This document shows, in pieces, positions 35,255 through 44,610 of a stretch of DNA of 64,000 bases. The translations under genes and the position numbers were made by a program. How positions within the stretch are numbered: position 1 is the stretch's first letter; the number at the start of each line of letters is the position of its first letter. Source of the stretch: VGSG01 sp040756375 (GTDB lineage Bacteria > Desulfobacterota > Desulfomonilia > Desulfomonilales > Desulfomonilaceae); contig JBFLZC010000011.1 of NCBI GenBank assembly GCA_040756375.1, positions 62,001-126,000 of the forward strand, given 5' to 3'. The notes below the pieces were generated by a model, which was given only the letters and a program-made list of their open reading frames with translations, did no database searches and was not told where the DNA came from.

Positions 35255-36109
35255 TTATTTGGCTTTGCGCTGAGCGGCCAAGCCTTCGTTGGCACAAAAC
35301 TCCACAAACGGCTTGATGCGGGCGTCAGCGCTCTTGTCGTCCCAATAAAACCAGAACGGCAGAACCAGCGGGTACGTCCTATCCGCGCATGTTTGCAGGG
35401 ACGGCAAGACAGCCGGGGTCTTGTCATCCAGCTTTACCGCGATGGCCTTCACCTCGGGATTGAGCCTCAAGACCGGACAAATTCCGATGGGCAGGTCCGT
35501 CGCCGCGGAGCACACCTTAACAATGGCATGCCACGTCTCAGCCATTACCACTCGCGAACCAAATGGCTCGTTATGAAGGGCCGCCTCCTGGAAGAAGACC
35601 GCGCCGCCGGATTCCGGCACTCTCCTACTGAGCGCGCGTATGGGCTCCGCGGGACCGCCAACGTCCTGCCAATTGGTAAACTGGCCGGTGTAGATTTTCT
35701 TGAGCTGCTCGACAGTCAGCTCACTTACAGGATTGCGCGGGTGGGTGATTACAGCCAGGCCCGCATAGCCTATGAGCTTGGTATCCAGCTTGAGCCCCTT
35801 TTCTCCTGCCTTCTTCTGTTCGTCCGCCACGATTACGCGGCTCGCCATGCTCACCTCTGCAATTCTTTCGAAGAGCGCTTCGAAACCTTTGCCTGCGCTG
35901 GAACCCTGCACCACGATTGATACGCCCGGGTTAGCCTTAGTGAACTCGTTAGCCCAGAGCTGCACCTGATCAGAGGCCATTGCCGCGCCCGATATCCTGA
36001 GCGCGGTCTTACTCGTTTCCTGAGCGTCTGACACGGCCGTCAGCCCTACAAGCAGTAGAACCAACGCCACACAAAACATATGCTGTAAGTTACGCTGGAT
36101 AGTCTTCAC
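35255..36109 (-). CDS. PstS-like phosphate/anion-binding protein, paralogue 1
   Basis: 284 residues from GTG 36109 with GGAGG seven bases upstream (open frame to 36292 without support). Signal peptide (CVALVLLLVGLTAVSDA) then a PBP-like-2 fold: GSSAGKGFEAL, AVITHPRNPV, and WQDVGGPAEPIRAL ... RRVPESGGAVFF, the ligand-loop pattern of phosphate-binding PstS proteins. In place of the usual DGTTD-type loop it has ERIAEVSMASR, unlike the paralogue. No pstCAB nearby. Tandem duplicate of the next gene. Confidence 0.75.
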   Translation of the reverse strand: MKTIQRNLQHMFCVALVLLLVGLTAVSDAQETSKTALRISGAAMASDQVQLWANEFTKANPGVSIVVQGSSAGKGFEALFERIAEVSMASRVIVADEQKKAGEKGLKLDTKLIGYAGLAVITHPRNPVSELTVEQLKKIYTGQFTNWQDVGGPAEPIRALSRRVPESGGAVFFQEAALHNEPFGSRVVMAETWHAIVKVCSAATDLPIGICPVLRLNPEVKAIAVKLDDKTPAVLPSLQTCADRTYPLVLPFWFYWDDKSADARIKPFVEFCANEGLAAQRKAK

Positions 36110-36430
36110 CTCTTTCCCTCCATGCCTTTGCCAGAAATAGTCTACCGCCGCGGTAAGCGCGGTAGACGCGTTCACAACTATTGGGTTGTTTAGCGCTAAC
36201 CGTGCAATCACGAGAGGGAGGTGAATCTCTCCGGCGGGGTGACATTGACCTGTGAACCAGGTCAGCGTTCCAGGGTAGGCTTTCCACTGCACTGACCTGA
36301 GCCTCGCGTAATGCGGAGCTCAGGTCAGCAGCATCCCCTCCGCGGTTCAGCTACCGTAGGAAGAGCCGGTAAACAGCTTTCACCAACCGTGAGATCATTG
36401 CCGGCGGCGCGCGCCTTGTTTCAGCTTCTC
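36110..36430. other. gap between the two pstS-like genes, with two hairpins
   Basis: A GTCTACCGC/GCGGTAGAC hairpin (36140-36167) lies in the leader of paralogue 1, and a CTGACCTGAGC/GCTCAGGTCAG hairpin (36292-36328) follows. No gene. Confidence 0.6.
36292..36328. repeat. CTGACCTG-type inverted repeat
   Basis: 11-bp arms CTGACCTGAGC and GCTCAGGTCAG around a 15-base loop. Same CACTGACCTG family as the copies at 58626-58653 and 59535-59562. Confidence 0.7.
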
Positions 36431-37282
36431 CTACTTGGCCCGTCGTTGAGCGGCCAAGCCTTCGTTGGCACAGAATTCTATAAACGGCTTTATGCGAGCG
36501 TCAGTGTTGTTGCTGTCCCAGTAAAACCAGAACGGCAGGACCAGCGGGTACGTCCTGTCGGCACAGGTTTGCAGAGTAGGCAGGACGCCCTGGGTCTTAT
36601 CATCCAGTTTTAGAGAGATGGCCTTCACTTGCGGATTCAGTCTCAGGACCGGGCAGATTCCGATCGGCAGATCTGTCGCTACGGAGCATATCTTGATAAT
36701 AGTGGTCCACGTGTCGACTATGACTGCCTTTGGACCAAGAGGCTCGTTGTGAAGAGCCACTTCCTGGAAGAAGACCGCGCCACCGGATTCCGGGACTCTC
36801 CGAGTGAGGGCCCGTATAGGTTCCGCTGGGCCACCCACGTCCTGCCAACTGTTAAACTCGCCGGTGTACATCTTTCTAATTTGATCTAAGGTGAGCTCGC
36901 TCACCGAGTTGCGTGTGTGCGTAATCACTGCCAATCCTGAGTAGCCGATAAGTCTGTTCGCCAGTTTGATCCCCTTTTCTCGTGCTTTCTTTTGCTCCTC
37001 CGGCAGGATCACTCGGCTGAGCATACACACATCCGTGTCTCCGTCCAAAAGCTCTTGGAAACCTTTGCCTGCACTGTAACCCTGTACCAAGATTGATATG
37101 TTCGGGTTGGCCTTCGTGAACTCGTTTGCCCAGAGCTGCACCTGATCCGAGGACATTGCCGCGCCCTTGACTCTGAGCGCCATCTTGCCGGTTTCCTGAG
37201 CCTCTGATACGGATGCCAGCCCCACCAGCCCTAGAGTCAATATCATGCAACAAACTACCTGCACGTTACGTTTGATAGTCAT
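36431..37282 (-). CDS. PstS-like phosphate/anion-binding protein, paralogue 2
   Basis: 283 residues from ATG 37282. Signal peptide (CMILTLGLVGLASVSEA) and the same PBP-like-2 fold as the neighbouring paralogue, with very similar sequence throughout (for example FWFYWD near the end and EFCANEGLAAQR). It keeps DGDTDVCMLSR where paralogue 1 has changed, so this copy is closer to the ancestral PstS pattern. The pair arose by tandem duplication. Without transporter genes beside them, they may serve a distant Pst system or act as periplasmic sensors for neighbouring kinases. Confidence 0.75.
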   Translation of the reverse strand: MTIKRNVQVVCCMILTLGLVGLASVSEAQETGKMALRVKGAAMSSDQVQLWANEFTKANPNISILVQGYSAGKGFQELLDGDTDVCMLSRVILPEEQKKAREKGIKLANRLIGYSGLAVITHTRNSVSELTLDQIRKMYTGEFNSWQDVGGPAEPIRALTRRVPESGGAVFFQEVALHNEPLGPKAVIVDTWTTIIKICSVATDLPIGICPVLRLNPQVKAISLKLDDKTQGVLPTLQTCADRTYPLVLPFWFYWDSNNTDARIKPFIEFCANEGLAAQRRAK

Positions 37283-37722
37283 CACGGTTGTCCCCCCGCA
37301 ATTTTCCTTTGGTCTACCGAGACGATAGACGCTTTCACAGTTGCCTTGGTTTGTATATTCTCGCGCGGTCACATCCACATCTATGCCTCATTTGCACTCT
37401 GTGGCCGTGTTTCTGCTCTGCCGCCTCGTGGAGTGCAACTATTGTGCCGAGCTATATTGATAGGCTGAATTTGCCAATGTGGCGCTCTCAGCCCCGGATC
37501 TGCACTCATTCCGATATTTCTTCGCCTTCCTCAGAAGGCTACATGTCAGGTTTTTTTACAGAGTGTATAGAACGGAAGTAGGTAGGGTGGTGCCGTAGCT
37601 GGAGTGATTACCACATTTCTTGACTCATTCCGGCATGCAAGACAGGTTCGTCCCGAATGGCCAATCGGGCTCCACGAATTCGCGGGTGAATTCCACGAGA
37701 CGAAGTTGTTTCCCATCCTTCT
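37283..37722. other. intergenic region
   Basis: Between the second pstS-like gene and the 3' end of the hybrid kinase gene. Open frames here have poor composition; no repeat or hairpin noted. Confidence 0.35.
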
Positions 37723-39915
37723 TCAGGATTTTGGCCCGGGCTCCCCGCGCCGCGATCTCTTATCAAGGATGCGTTTGATGGCAGCGGAAAGCTCCTCCGC
37801 GGTCACGGGCTTGTGGAGGATGGTGTCCACGCCGCTTTCGGCAAGTTCCTGGGGCGCATCCAGCTCTTCTCCCCAGCCCGAAAGCAACACAAAGGGTACC
37901 TTCTTGGCACCCTTTGAGCGATAGATCTCCTGCGCGGCTTCAGCCACCTGCAACCCCGTCATATCCGGCATACCTTCATCACAAACTATTGCATCGACCG
38001 ACGCGCTTTTCAGCAATCGCAGAGCTTCTTCTCCTTTGAGCGCGGTCACCGCGTGGTGACCGAGCTGTTCCATCCCACCTTTGAGCATCTGGACAACCGA
38101 TTCCGGGTCGTCCGCGATAAGGACGTTCAAGCCGCTTGTGACAGGCACTTCTTGTTCCGACTCCACAGTCTCGACCGTCTGTTCGGCCAGAGGAAGGACC
38201 ACCGTAAACACGGAACCCTTCCCTTCCCCGCTCTGGACGGAGACGGTTCCATGATACTTCCTGACTATGCCAAAACTCATCGCGAGACCCATTCCAGTGC
38301 CTCGCTGTCCCTTGGTGGTCCAAAACGGCTGAAAAACCTTTTGCAGGTTTTCGGGAGCAATACCGGTCCCGCTGTCAGCCAAATGAAATATCGCCTTACC
38401 GTTATCGCTGTGTGTCTTGACTTTGATTTCTCCGCCGTCAGGCATCGCCTCAGCCGCATTCTTGATGAGGTTCACAGCGACTTCGAGAAGTTCGCTCTCG
38501 GTCCCCAACACCAGGCACCCCGGTTCGAGCGCGTGGTGGACCCGTACAGCGGCTCCTTTCCTCTCAGGATCTGCCTGCCACCAAGATTCACACAGACTAA
38601 GGGCTTGCCGTACAATCTCCGAGAGATCGAAGACTTTGGACGACTCGCTTAGCTGATCGCTTCGGAGTCGAGCGAAGTGCTGAAGCGCCTTCACTGCGGA
38701 CATTCCCCTAATGCCGCTCTGGGCGATTCGCCCGAGGATCTCCTCTACCTGCTTTGACTCTCCTTTTTGCAGATGCGTTATGGCGGCCTGCGCGCCTCTC
38801 ATAACAACATCGAGCAGGTTATTGAAACTTTGAGTCACTCCGGATGCCAAATCCGCGATCGTGTTGAGACGTTCGGTCCGGATCATCTGATCTTCCGAAC
38901 GCTGCCGGTGGGGCACGTCTCTGACGATGGCTTGAATGGCTGCATCATTGCCGAATCTTACCGAACGTGCGTGCAATTCCACGTCAAAGGTGGAACCGTC
39001 CTTGCGTTGGAGCCTGATATCGAACTTGACCGGCACCTCCTCGCCTCTGAGCCGGGCCAGCGCTCGCTGTCGCACCGTGAGTTGGTCATCCAAGTGGCAG
39101 ATCATCCAGTGGTCTACCCCGTCCAGCTCGCCCGGTTGATAACCGAGCATTTCGTAGAGGCGGGAATTGGCGAAGAGTATTTTGCCGCCCTTGTGCACGA
39201 AAATGCCGTCGAAGCTGTCCTCCAACAGACTACGATATCGCAGGTCGCTCTGCCGGAGGGATTCCTGGGCAGCTTCACGCTGAGTTATCTCTTCTTTCAG
39301 CCGAGTGCTTACCTTTTCCAGGTCGTCTCCGCGCTGGACCGCGCATGTCTGAAGATCGTCTCGGGCCTGCTTCAGCTCTTTCTGGTATTTCTTCTGGAGG
39401 AGCAACTGCCTCTTTTCAGGAGTCAGGTCCTCGATGAGGATCAATATGGATCTTTCATTGGCCAATCTGACCGATCTCATATGGATCCGGCCCCAGATCT
39501 TCTGAGCGCCCACTACGACAACCGCCTCGGTGAACTGGGGTGTGCGTTCTGCGAGAACTTGATCAAGGAGCGCTTCGATCTTGGACGCGTAGGCTGGGTA
39601 TGGAAAGAGATCCGTAAGGAGCCGACCTTCCAGTTTCTCTGCTTCTTGTCCTTCAGCCGGTCGCCACGCCTCGTTCGCAAAGAAGACCCGCCGGGAACTC
39701 TCCACCAGGAGCGTGCGTGTCGGCAACGCGTTGAGTAGCTTCCCCAGTGAAGTGGCTTGGACTCCGCGCAAATCGAAACTGCCTGATTGCGTGATGTCTC
39801 CGCCGAAAAGCTTATCCAGGTCGATCGTTTCCGTGGGGGTGGGACCGATGCGGCGAGCCTCTAGAGCCAATTCCGACAGATCGAGATCGATTTTGGATGG
39901 GTCCTTCTCAGTCAT
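37723..39915 (-). CDS. hybrid kinase-like protein (PAS-PAS-HK-REC) lacking the phospho-accepting His
   Basis: 730 residues, no membrane helix. N-terminal module with GGDITQSGSFDL and LGKLLNALPTRTLL (shared with the GGDEF protein at 59.7 kb), a PAS-like domain, coiled coil (190-240), a PAS (about 245-365), a dimerisation helix, ATPase domain (NLIKNAAEAMPDGG, DSGTGI, GTGMGLAMSFG) and a C-terminal receiver with Asp in IVCDEGMPDMTG. The dimerisation helix reads SGVTQSFNNLL, with Gln at the position of the His in VAHDFNN. It probably cannot autophosphorylate in the usual way. Confidence 0.85.
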   Translation of the reverse strand: MTEKDPSKIDLDLSELALEARRIGPTPTETIDLDKLFGGDITQSGSFDLRGVQATSLGKLLNALPTRTLLVESSRRVFFANEAWRPAEGQEAEKLEGRLLTDLFPYPAYASKIEALLDQVLAERTPQFTEAVVVVGAQKIWGRIHMRSVRLANERSILILIEDLTPEKRQLLLQKKYQKELKQARDDLQTCAVQRGDDLEKVSTRLKEEITQREAAQESLRQSDLRYRSLLEDSFDGIFVHKGGKILFANSRLYEMLGYQPGELDGVDHWMICHLDDQLTVRQRALARLRGEEVPVKFDIRLQRKDGSTFDVELHARSVRFGNDAAIQAIVRDVPHRQRSEDQMIRTERLNTIADLASGVTQSFNNLLDVVMRGAQAAITHLQKGESKQVEEILGRIAQSGIRGMSAVKALQHFARLRSDQLSESSKVFDLSEIVRQALSLCESWWQADPERKGAAVRVHHALEPGCLVLGTESELLEVAVNLIKNAAEAMPDGGEIKVKTHSDNGKAIFHLADSGTGIAPENLQKVFQPFWTTKGQRGTGMGLAMSFGIVRKYHGTVSVQSGEGKGSVFTVVLPLAEQTVETVESEQEVPVTSGLNVLIADDPESVVQMLKGGMEQLGHHAVTALKGEEALRLLKSASVDAIVCDEGMPDMTGLQVAEAAQEIYRSKGAKKVPFVLLSGWGEELDAPQELAESGVDTILHKPVTAEELSAAIKRILDKRSRRGEPGPKS

Positions 39916-39928
39916 CCCTTGGAACCTG

Positions 39929-40657
39929 TTAGCGCTCTTCGTCTATCCCCTTTGTCCAGTTACGTCGAGCGCCCGACATGCGACAACCCAGGAGGAGGGT
40001 GCCTTCAAGATTGGCCCCAACCAGGTTTACATCGGTGAGAATAGATTCGAACAAATTTGCTCCGCTCAAGTCCGCGCCGAACAAATTCGCCCTGGTCAGG
40101 TTTGCCTCAGACAAGTCCGCGTTTACCAGTCGAGCCCACGCAAGGTTGGCACCGGTTAGATCCGCTTCCGAAAGATCTGCGCCGGTTAAGTCTGCTCCCC
40201 GGAGAGACGTCCCTTTAAGCTGCGCCGAGCTCAGCTTAGCATTCACAAATCGAGCGCCGTTGAGATTGGCTTGCGAAAGATCTGCTCCCGTAAGGTCGAC
40301 GACGTTCATTACGGCACCTTCGAGCGTAACGCCCACCAAGTTGGCGTTGCTCAGGAAGGCTTGGGAAAGATTCTGGCCCGAAACCGCGGCCAGTTGCACG
40401 AGCGATCCGAAGCAATCGGCCCACCCGCGGAAAATAGTCTCTCCGGTGAAGCGATGTGTTATTTCAAATTCCGAATCGTACAGATCCGGTGACGATGCAG
40501 ACTCAGTCCTCCGGGCCGCGCTGGAGGCCCGTCGTTGATCCAGCAACTCTCGCAGTTCCTCAGAGGACAGGCCGTATTTCTCTTGCAGAGCAGCTTCGGA
40601 AACGCCGCTCTTGAGATCTGCGAGGAGTTGCTCGGTCAGAAATTCAGTATGCTGCAC
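39929..40657 (-). CDS. pentapeptide-repeat protein with N-terminal DIRxG-type motif
   Basis: 242 residues from GTG 40657. Residues 5-45 (QLLADLKSGVSEAALQEKYG) match the motif at the start of the CHASE2 cyclase-like and zinc-ribbon proteins. Residues 80-225 are about 28 pentapeptide repeats of A(D/N)L type (GADLSEADLTGANL), which fold as a right-handed beta helix. No signal peptide or membrane helix. It lies 13 bp upstream of the hybrid kinase-like gene, so the two are probably co-transcribed and may work together. Confidence 0.8.
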   Translation of the reverse strand: MQHTEFLTEQLLADLKSGVSEAALQEKYGLSSEELRELLDQRRASSAARRTESASSPDLYDSEFEITHRFTGETIFRGWADCFGSLVQLAAVSGQNLSQAFLSNANLVGVTLEGAVMNVVDLTGADLSQANLNGARFVNAKLSSAQLKGTSLRGADLTGADLSEADLTGANLAWARLVNADLSEANLTRANLFGADLSGANLFESILTDVNLVGANLEGTLLLGCRMSGARRNWTKGIDEER

Positions 40658-40798
40658 TCGTCCGAGCCCCCCTTTCCTCTCAGACTCGGCAGGTTACGCT
40701 ACACCCAGCCCGTAGAATAACAGTTCGAGAACAGATCGACAACTAAGAAATTAAGCGGCGTTGAGATCTTCTCGGCCCACAATTGGGCCACCGCTTGC

Positions 40799-42493
40799 TC
40801 ATCGTAGCTTTTTCTTGTCGACTTTTCCCACCACGGTAAGTGGGATCTGATCAACGAACTCCAAAATCTTTGGGACCTTGTATGGGGAGAGATTCTCACG
40901 AGCAAAAGAGACAATTTCCCCCTTGAGCGCATCGTGATCCCGGTCTTTGTGGCCGTCGCTAAGTTGCACCACCAGCTTCACCACCTCAGTTCCCGGACGC
41001 TCGATGTTTGGCACACCGATGATCGCGCAAAATTCTATTGCCGGGTGCTCGTAGAGCTTCTCTTCCACCTCGCGGGAAAAGACCTTGAACCCGCCCACAT
41101 TGAGCATATCCTTTGCCCGATCCACTATCGCGATGTACCCGTCTTCGTCCATGCGTGCCACATCCCCCGTGTGGAGCCAGACTTCTCCATCGTGCTCACG
41201 CAACGCGATCCGAGTCTCTTCCGGCTTATTCAGATATTCCTGCATGACTTGCGGCCCGTTCACGATCAATTCGCCTTCTTCCCCAACGGGAACCGGCTTC
41301 ACGCCGTTTTCCAGGTCAACCAACCGTACCTTGGTGCTCGAAACCGGCAGACCTACAGTTCCAATCTTCTTGACGCCAAAACGCGGGTTCATAGTCACGA
41401 TAGGGCTTGTTTCAGTCATACCGTAGACTTCCAATACCTTGTCCGCGCCGACGACAGCTTCCAGTTCGCGGATCGATTCCGCGGGAAATGGGGACGCGCC
41501 GGAAAGGCAGAAGCTGAGCCTGGAGAAATCGAGCTTGCGAAAACCTGGTTCGGCCAAGAGCATCATGTACAGGGATGGGACGTTCACCAGCATCGTCGGC
41601 TTATACTTGACCATCTCCTTTACCATATGCTTTGTGTCCCGTGGATTCGGGATCAAGACCTGAGCCGCGCCGATACAGAGGCCCACTGCTCCCAAAGAGA
41701 GTCCTGCAAGATGGAAGAAGGGGAAACCTGAAAGGATCACGTCTGTGCCATATTCTGACTTCGACCACGTTTCGATTTGCACAAGGTTGGCGATGAGGTT
41801 CCGGTGTGTAAGGACCGTGCCCTTGGGCACACCGGTGGTTCCGCCGGTGTACTGGACCAGGCAACGGTCTCGTGAAGTAACGGTATAGGCCGGCTCGGCC
41901 GCAGGGTACTCGGCCAATACTTCTTTAAACCAAAGCACCTCTTTTCCCGGAAGCGGCTTCACCTTACCCTGGGGCACTTTCTTCAGCAACTTGCCCAGGA
42001 AGCGCTTGATCGGCGAGAGAAAGTCAGCAATGCCCGTCACCACGACGATCTTGAGGTGAGGCAACTGATCGGCAACGGACAGGAGACGGTGCTCGAACAG
42101 AGCATCGAGAGTCACGAGAGCTCGCGCTTGGCTGTCGTTCAGTTGGTAGGCCAACTCCCGCGGGGTCATGAGCGGCGATACCCCGGTCGCAGCGCAACCG
42201 GCCTTGAGCACCCCTATGAACGCGATCACGTATTGGGGGGTGTTGGGAAGATGGATACCTACCACGTCTCCAGGCTTGCAACCGTTCTGAATCAAGGCTT
42301 GAGCGAAACGGTCAGCCATATCCATGAGCTCGCGATAAGTGAGCGTCACACCGAGGAAATGGAGCGCGGGTTTGTCAGGGAATTGCTCAGCGACCCGATT
42401 GAACCTCTCTACCAACGAAATCTCAGGGATATCTAAATCCTCAGGGACTCCTGGGTCGTAGCACTTCAGCCACGGCTTCTCGTTGTACGTCAC
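40799..42493 (-). CDS. long-chain-fatty-acid/aryl-CoA ligase 1
   Basis: 564 residues from GTG 42493 with GGAGG five bases upstream. AMP-binding (ANL) enzyme: P-loop-like QYTGGTTGVPKGT, YGMTETSPI, LHTGDVARMDEDGYI and the C-terminal catalytic Lys in VVGKVDKKKLR. It activates a carboxylic acid to its CoA thioester by way of an acyl-AMP. Last gene of the minus-strand acyl-CoA cluster and a close paralogue of the next ligase upstream (about 300 bp away). The substrate is not evident. Confidence 0.9.
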   Translation of the reverse strand: MTYNEKPWLKCYDPGVPEDLDIPEISLVERFNRVAEQFPDKPALHFLGVTLTYRELMDMADRFAQALIQNGCKPGDVVGIHLPNTPQYVIAFIGVLKAGCAATGVSPLMTPRELAYQLNDSQARALVTLDALFEHRLLSVADQLPHLKIVVVTGIADFLSPIKRFLGKLLKKVPQGKVKPLPGKEVLWFKEVLAEYPAAEPAYTVTSRDRCLVQYTGGTTGVPKGTVLTHRNLIANLVQIETWSKSEYGTDVILSGFPFFHLAGLSLGAVGLCIGAAQVLIPNPRDTKHMVKEMVKYKPTMLVNVPSLYMMLLAEPGFRKLDFSRLSFCLSGASPFPAESIRELEAVVGADKVLEVYGMTETSPIVTMNPRFGVKKIGTVGLPVSSTKVRLVDLENGVKPVPVGEEGELIVNGPQVMQEYLNKPEETRIALREHDGEVWLHTGDVARMDEDGYIAIVDRAKDMLNVGGFKVFSREVEEKLYEHPAIEFCAIIGVPNIERPGTEVVKLVVQLSDGHKDRDHDALKGEIVSFARENLSPYKVPKILEFVDQIPLTVVGKVDKKKLR

Positions 42494-42649
42494 GGCAACC
42501 TCCCCCCAATTGAGGCTAGTAAGAGCGCAATACTTTCAAAAGCTATTCGCCTTTGAAACCGATTCTAGCGTCATGTCTCGCAAGTACCTTACATATCCGG
42601 CAGTGGGAGCGTTTTCGAGAGTTACGACCGGGCAGAGAAGGACCTCCTT

Positions 42650-42736
42650 TGTCATTGCGAGCGTAGCGAAGCAATCTCAAGGGGTTGTAAAACAGGCACT
42701 TGAGATTGCTTCGCCGCTTCGCTCCTCGCAATGACA
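42650..42736. repeat. TGTCATTGCGAG inverted repeat, copy 2
   Basis: TTGTCATTGCGAGCG...GAAGCAATCTCAAG against CTTGAGATTGCTTCG...CTCGCAATGACA, arms of about 30 bases with small mismatches. It lies in the 298-bp gap between the two CoA ligase genes; the rest of the gap is empty. Same family as 13282-13423. Confidence 0.9.
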
Positions 42737-42791
42737 CTGACTCGGGGACTGGCCGTGTCAGCTTTGCTGAAGTAACTTACGGGACGGCACA

Positions 42792-44483
42792 CTAGCGTAG
42801 GAGTTTCTTATCCACCTTTCCTGCTGCGGTCAAGGGTATTTCTCTGAACTCCACGAATTTCGGCACCTTGTACGGCGCAAACGATTCACGGGCAAACTTG
42901 AGTATCTCCTCCTTCACTGCTTCGTCAGGTTTGTGCGCATAAGCTGCGCTCTTTTGGATTACCAACTTGACCACTTCAGTCTCAGGTCTCTCGGGGTTCG
43001 GAGTGCCGAGAATCGCACACGCGTCTATTGCCGGATGTTCGTAGAGCTTTTCCTCAAGCTCCCTGGGGAAGACCTTGAAGCCACCGACGCTGACCATATC
43101 CTTCTTTCGGTCTACGATGGTGATGTACCCGTCTTCATCCATGCGACCGATGTCTCCCGTGTGCATCCACAGCTTACCGTCATGTTCTCGGAGCGCAAGG
43201 CGCGTTTCTTCCGGCTTGTTATGGTATTCCACCATGATCTGGGGCCCGTGAGCGATGATTTCACCCTCTTCGCCAAGGGGTACCTCGTTTTCCCCGGTGG
43301 CTATGTCAACAAGCCTTACCTCGGTGGAAGCCACGGGAATCCCTACCGTCCCAATCTTCTTGGGGCCCTTACGTGGATTACTTGTGACCAGCACACAGGT
43401 TTCAGTCATGCCGTAGACCTCGATCACCTTGCCCGCGCCGACCACTTCTTCAAATTGTCGGATACCCTCGGCCGGGAACGGCGCCGCGCCTGAAATACAG
43501 ACTCCCAGGTCGGAGAAGTCCAACGCGCGAAATCCAGGCTCCTTGAGCAGCATGAGGTAAAGTGAAGGCACATTTGCCAGCCATTGAGGCCGGTACTTAT
43601 TCATCTCCTTGACCATATGTTTGGTGTCGCGAGGATTAGGAATGAGCACCTGCGTGATGCCGTAAGCAAGACCGCACGTGGCGGTGAAGAGGCCCGCAAT
43701 GTGGAACATGGGAAACGCAGAAAGAATCAGATCCTGCCCCTTCTGCACTTGAAGCCATCCAAGCCACTGCTCCACATTGGTGAGCATGTTCCGATGCACG
43801 CAGACCGCGCCTTTGGGAACACCCGTTGTTCCGCCCGTATATTGAACAAAGCATGGATCTTCAGGCGCCAATCGCACTTCCGGCGGTCGGGCGGGGTATT
43901 TGGCAAGCATGTCCATAAACGGGAGCACTCTTCTTCCAGGCACAGGCGTGATTTTGCCTGTCGGGACTTTCTTGAGCCATTTGGCCACGACCTGCTTGAT
44001 CTTGGGCAGGAAATCCAGAATTCCGGTGGGCAGCACCAGCTTTACATCAGGCGTCTGATCCGCAATGCCCAAAAAGCGATGCTGGAAGATGGCATCCATC
44101 ACCACCAGAGCCTTAGCGCCGCTGTCTTTGAGCTGGTACGCGATTTCATTGGCCGTGAGCAGGGGCGATATGCCAGTCACCGCACACCCTGCCTTCATTC
44201 CGCCCACCAGCGCAATGAGATACTGCGGACTGTTTACAAAGCAGATCGCTACCACGTCCCCCTTGCCTATGCCGTGGTCCGCAAGGCATTGGGCGAAACG
44301 GTCCGCGTGGCTCAAGAGCTGATCGAAAGTCAACGTCACGCCGAGATAGTGGATCGCGGGTTTGCCGGCAAACGCGCGGCGCATCTCCTCGAAGCAGGCC
44401 GGTAGAGACTCATGCTGGATCTCAACCGAGGACCTGACCCCTTCGTCATACGATTTCAGCCAGATGCTCTTGTCGTAGACCAT
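42792..44483 (-). CDS. long-chain-fatty-acid/aryl-CoA ligase 2
   Basis: 563 residues from ATG 44483 with GGAGG eight bases upstream (open to 44519). Same ANL signatures as ligase 1: QYTGGTTGVPKGA, YGMTETCVLV, MHTGDIGRMDEDGYI, and the terminal Lys in AAGKVDKKLLR. The two ligases share most of their sequence and probably differ in chain length or side-group preference. Placed directly after the LCAD-like dehydrogenase gene, in the order expected for acid activation followed by beta-oxidation. Confidence 0.9.
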   Translation of the reverse strand: MVYDKSIWLKSYDEGVRSSVEIQHESLPACFEEMRRAFAGKPAIHYLGVTLTFDQLLSHADRFAQCLADHGIGKGDVVAICFVNSPQYLIALVGGMKAGCAVTGISPLLTANEIAYQLKDSGAKALVVMDAIFQHRFLGIADQTPDVKLVLPTGILDFLPKIKQVVAKWLKKVPTGKITPVPGRRVLPFMDMLAKYPARPPEVRLAPEDPCFVQYTGGTTGVPKGAVCVHRNMLTNVEQWLGWLQVQKGQDLILSAFPMFHIAGLFTATCGLAYGITQVLIPNPRDTKHMVKEMNKYRPQWLANVPSLYLMLLKEPGFRALDFSDLGVCISGAAPFPAEGIRQFEEVVGAGKVIEVYGMTETCVLVTSNPRKGPKKIGTVGIPVASTEVRLVDIATGENEVPLGEEGEIIAHGPQIMVEYHNKPEETRLALREHDGKLWMHTGDIGRMDEDGYITIVDRKKDMVSVGGFKVFPRELEEKLYEHPAIDACAILGTPNPERPETEVVKLVIQKSAAYAHKPDEAVKEEILKFARESFAPYKVPKFVEFREIPLTAAGKVDKKLLR

Positions 44484-44610
44484 AACCACCCCCTCCAACG
44501 GCTGATGTGGGCTCGCCACGTTGCAGCAAAAACCTATGATCTTATAGTACGGCGCACTTCTAGTGCGGAGCTTTGCAGGAAAAGTAGGTTCTCTGGATTC
44601 TGAAGGCCTC

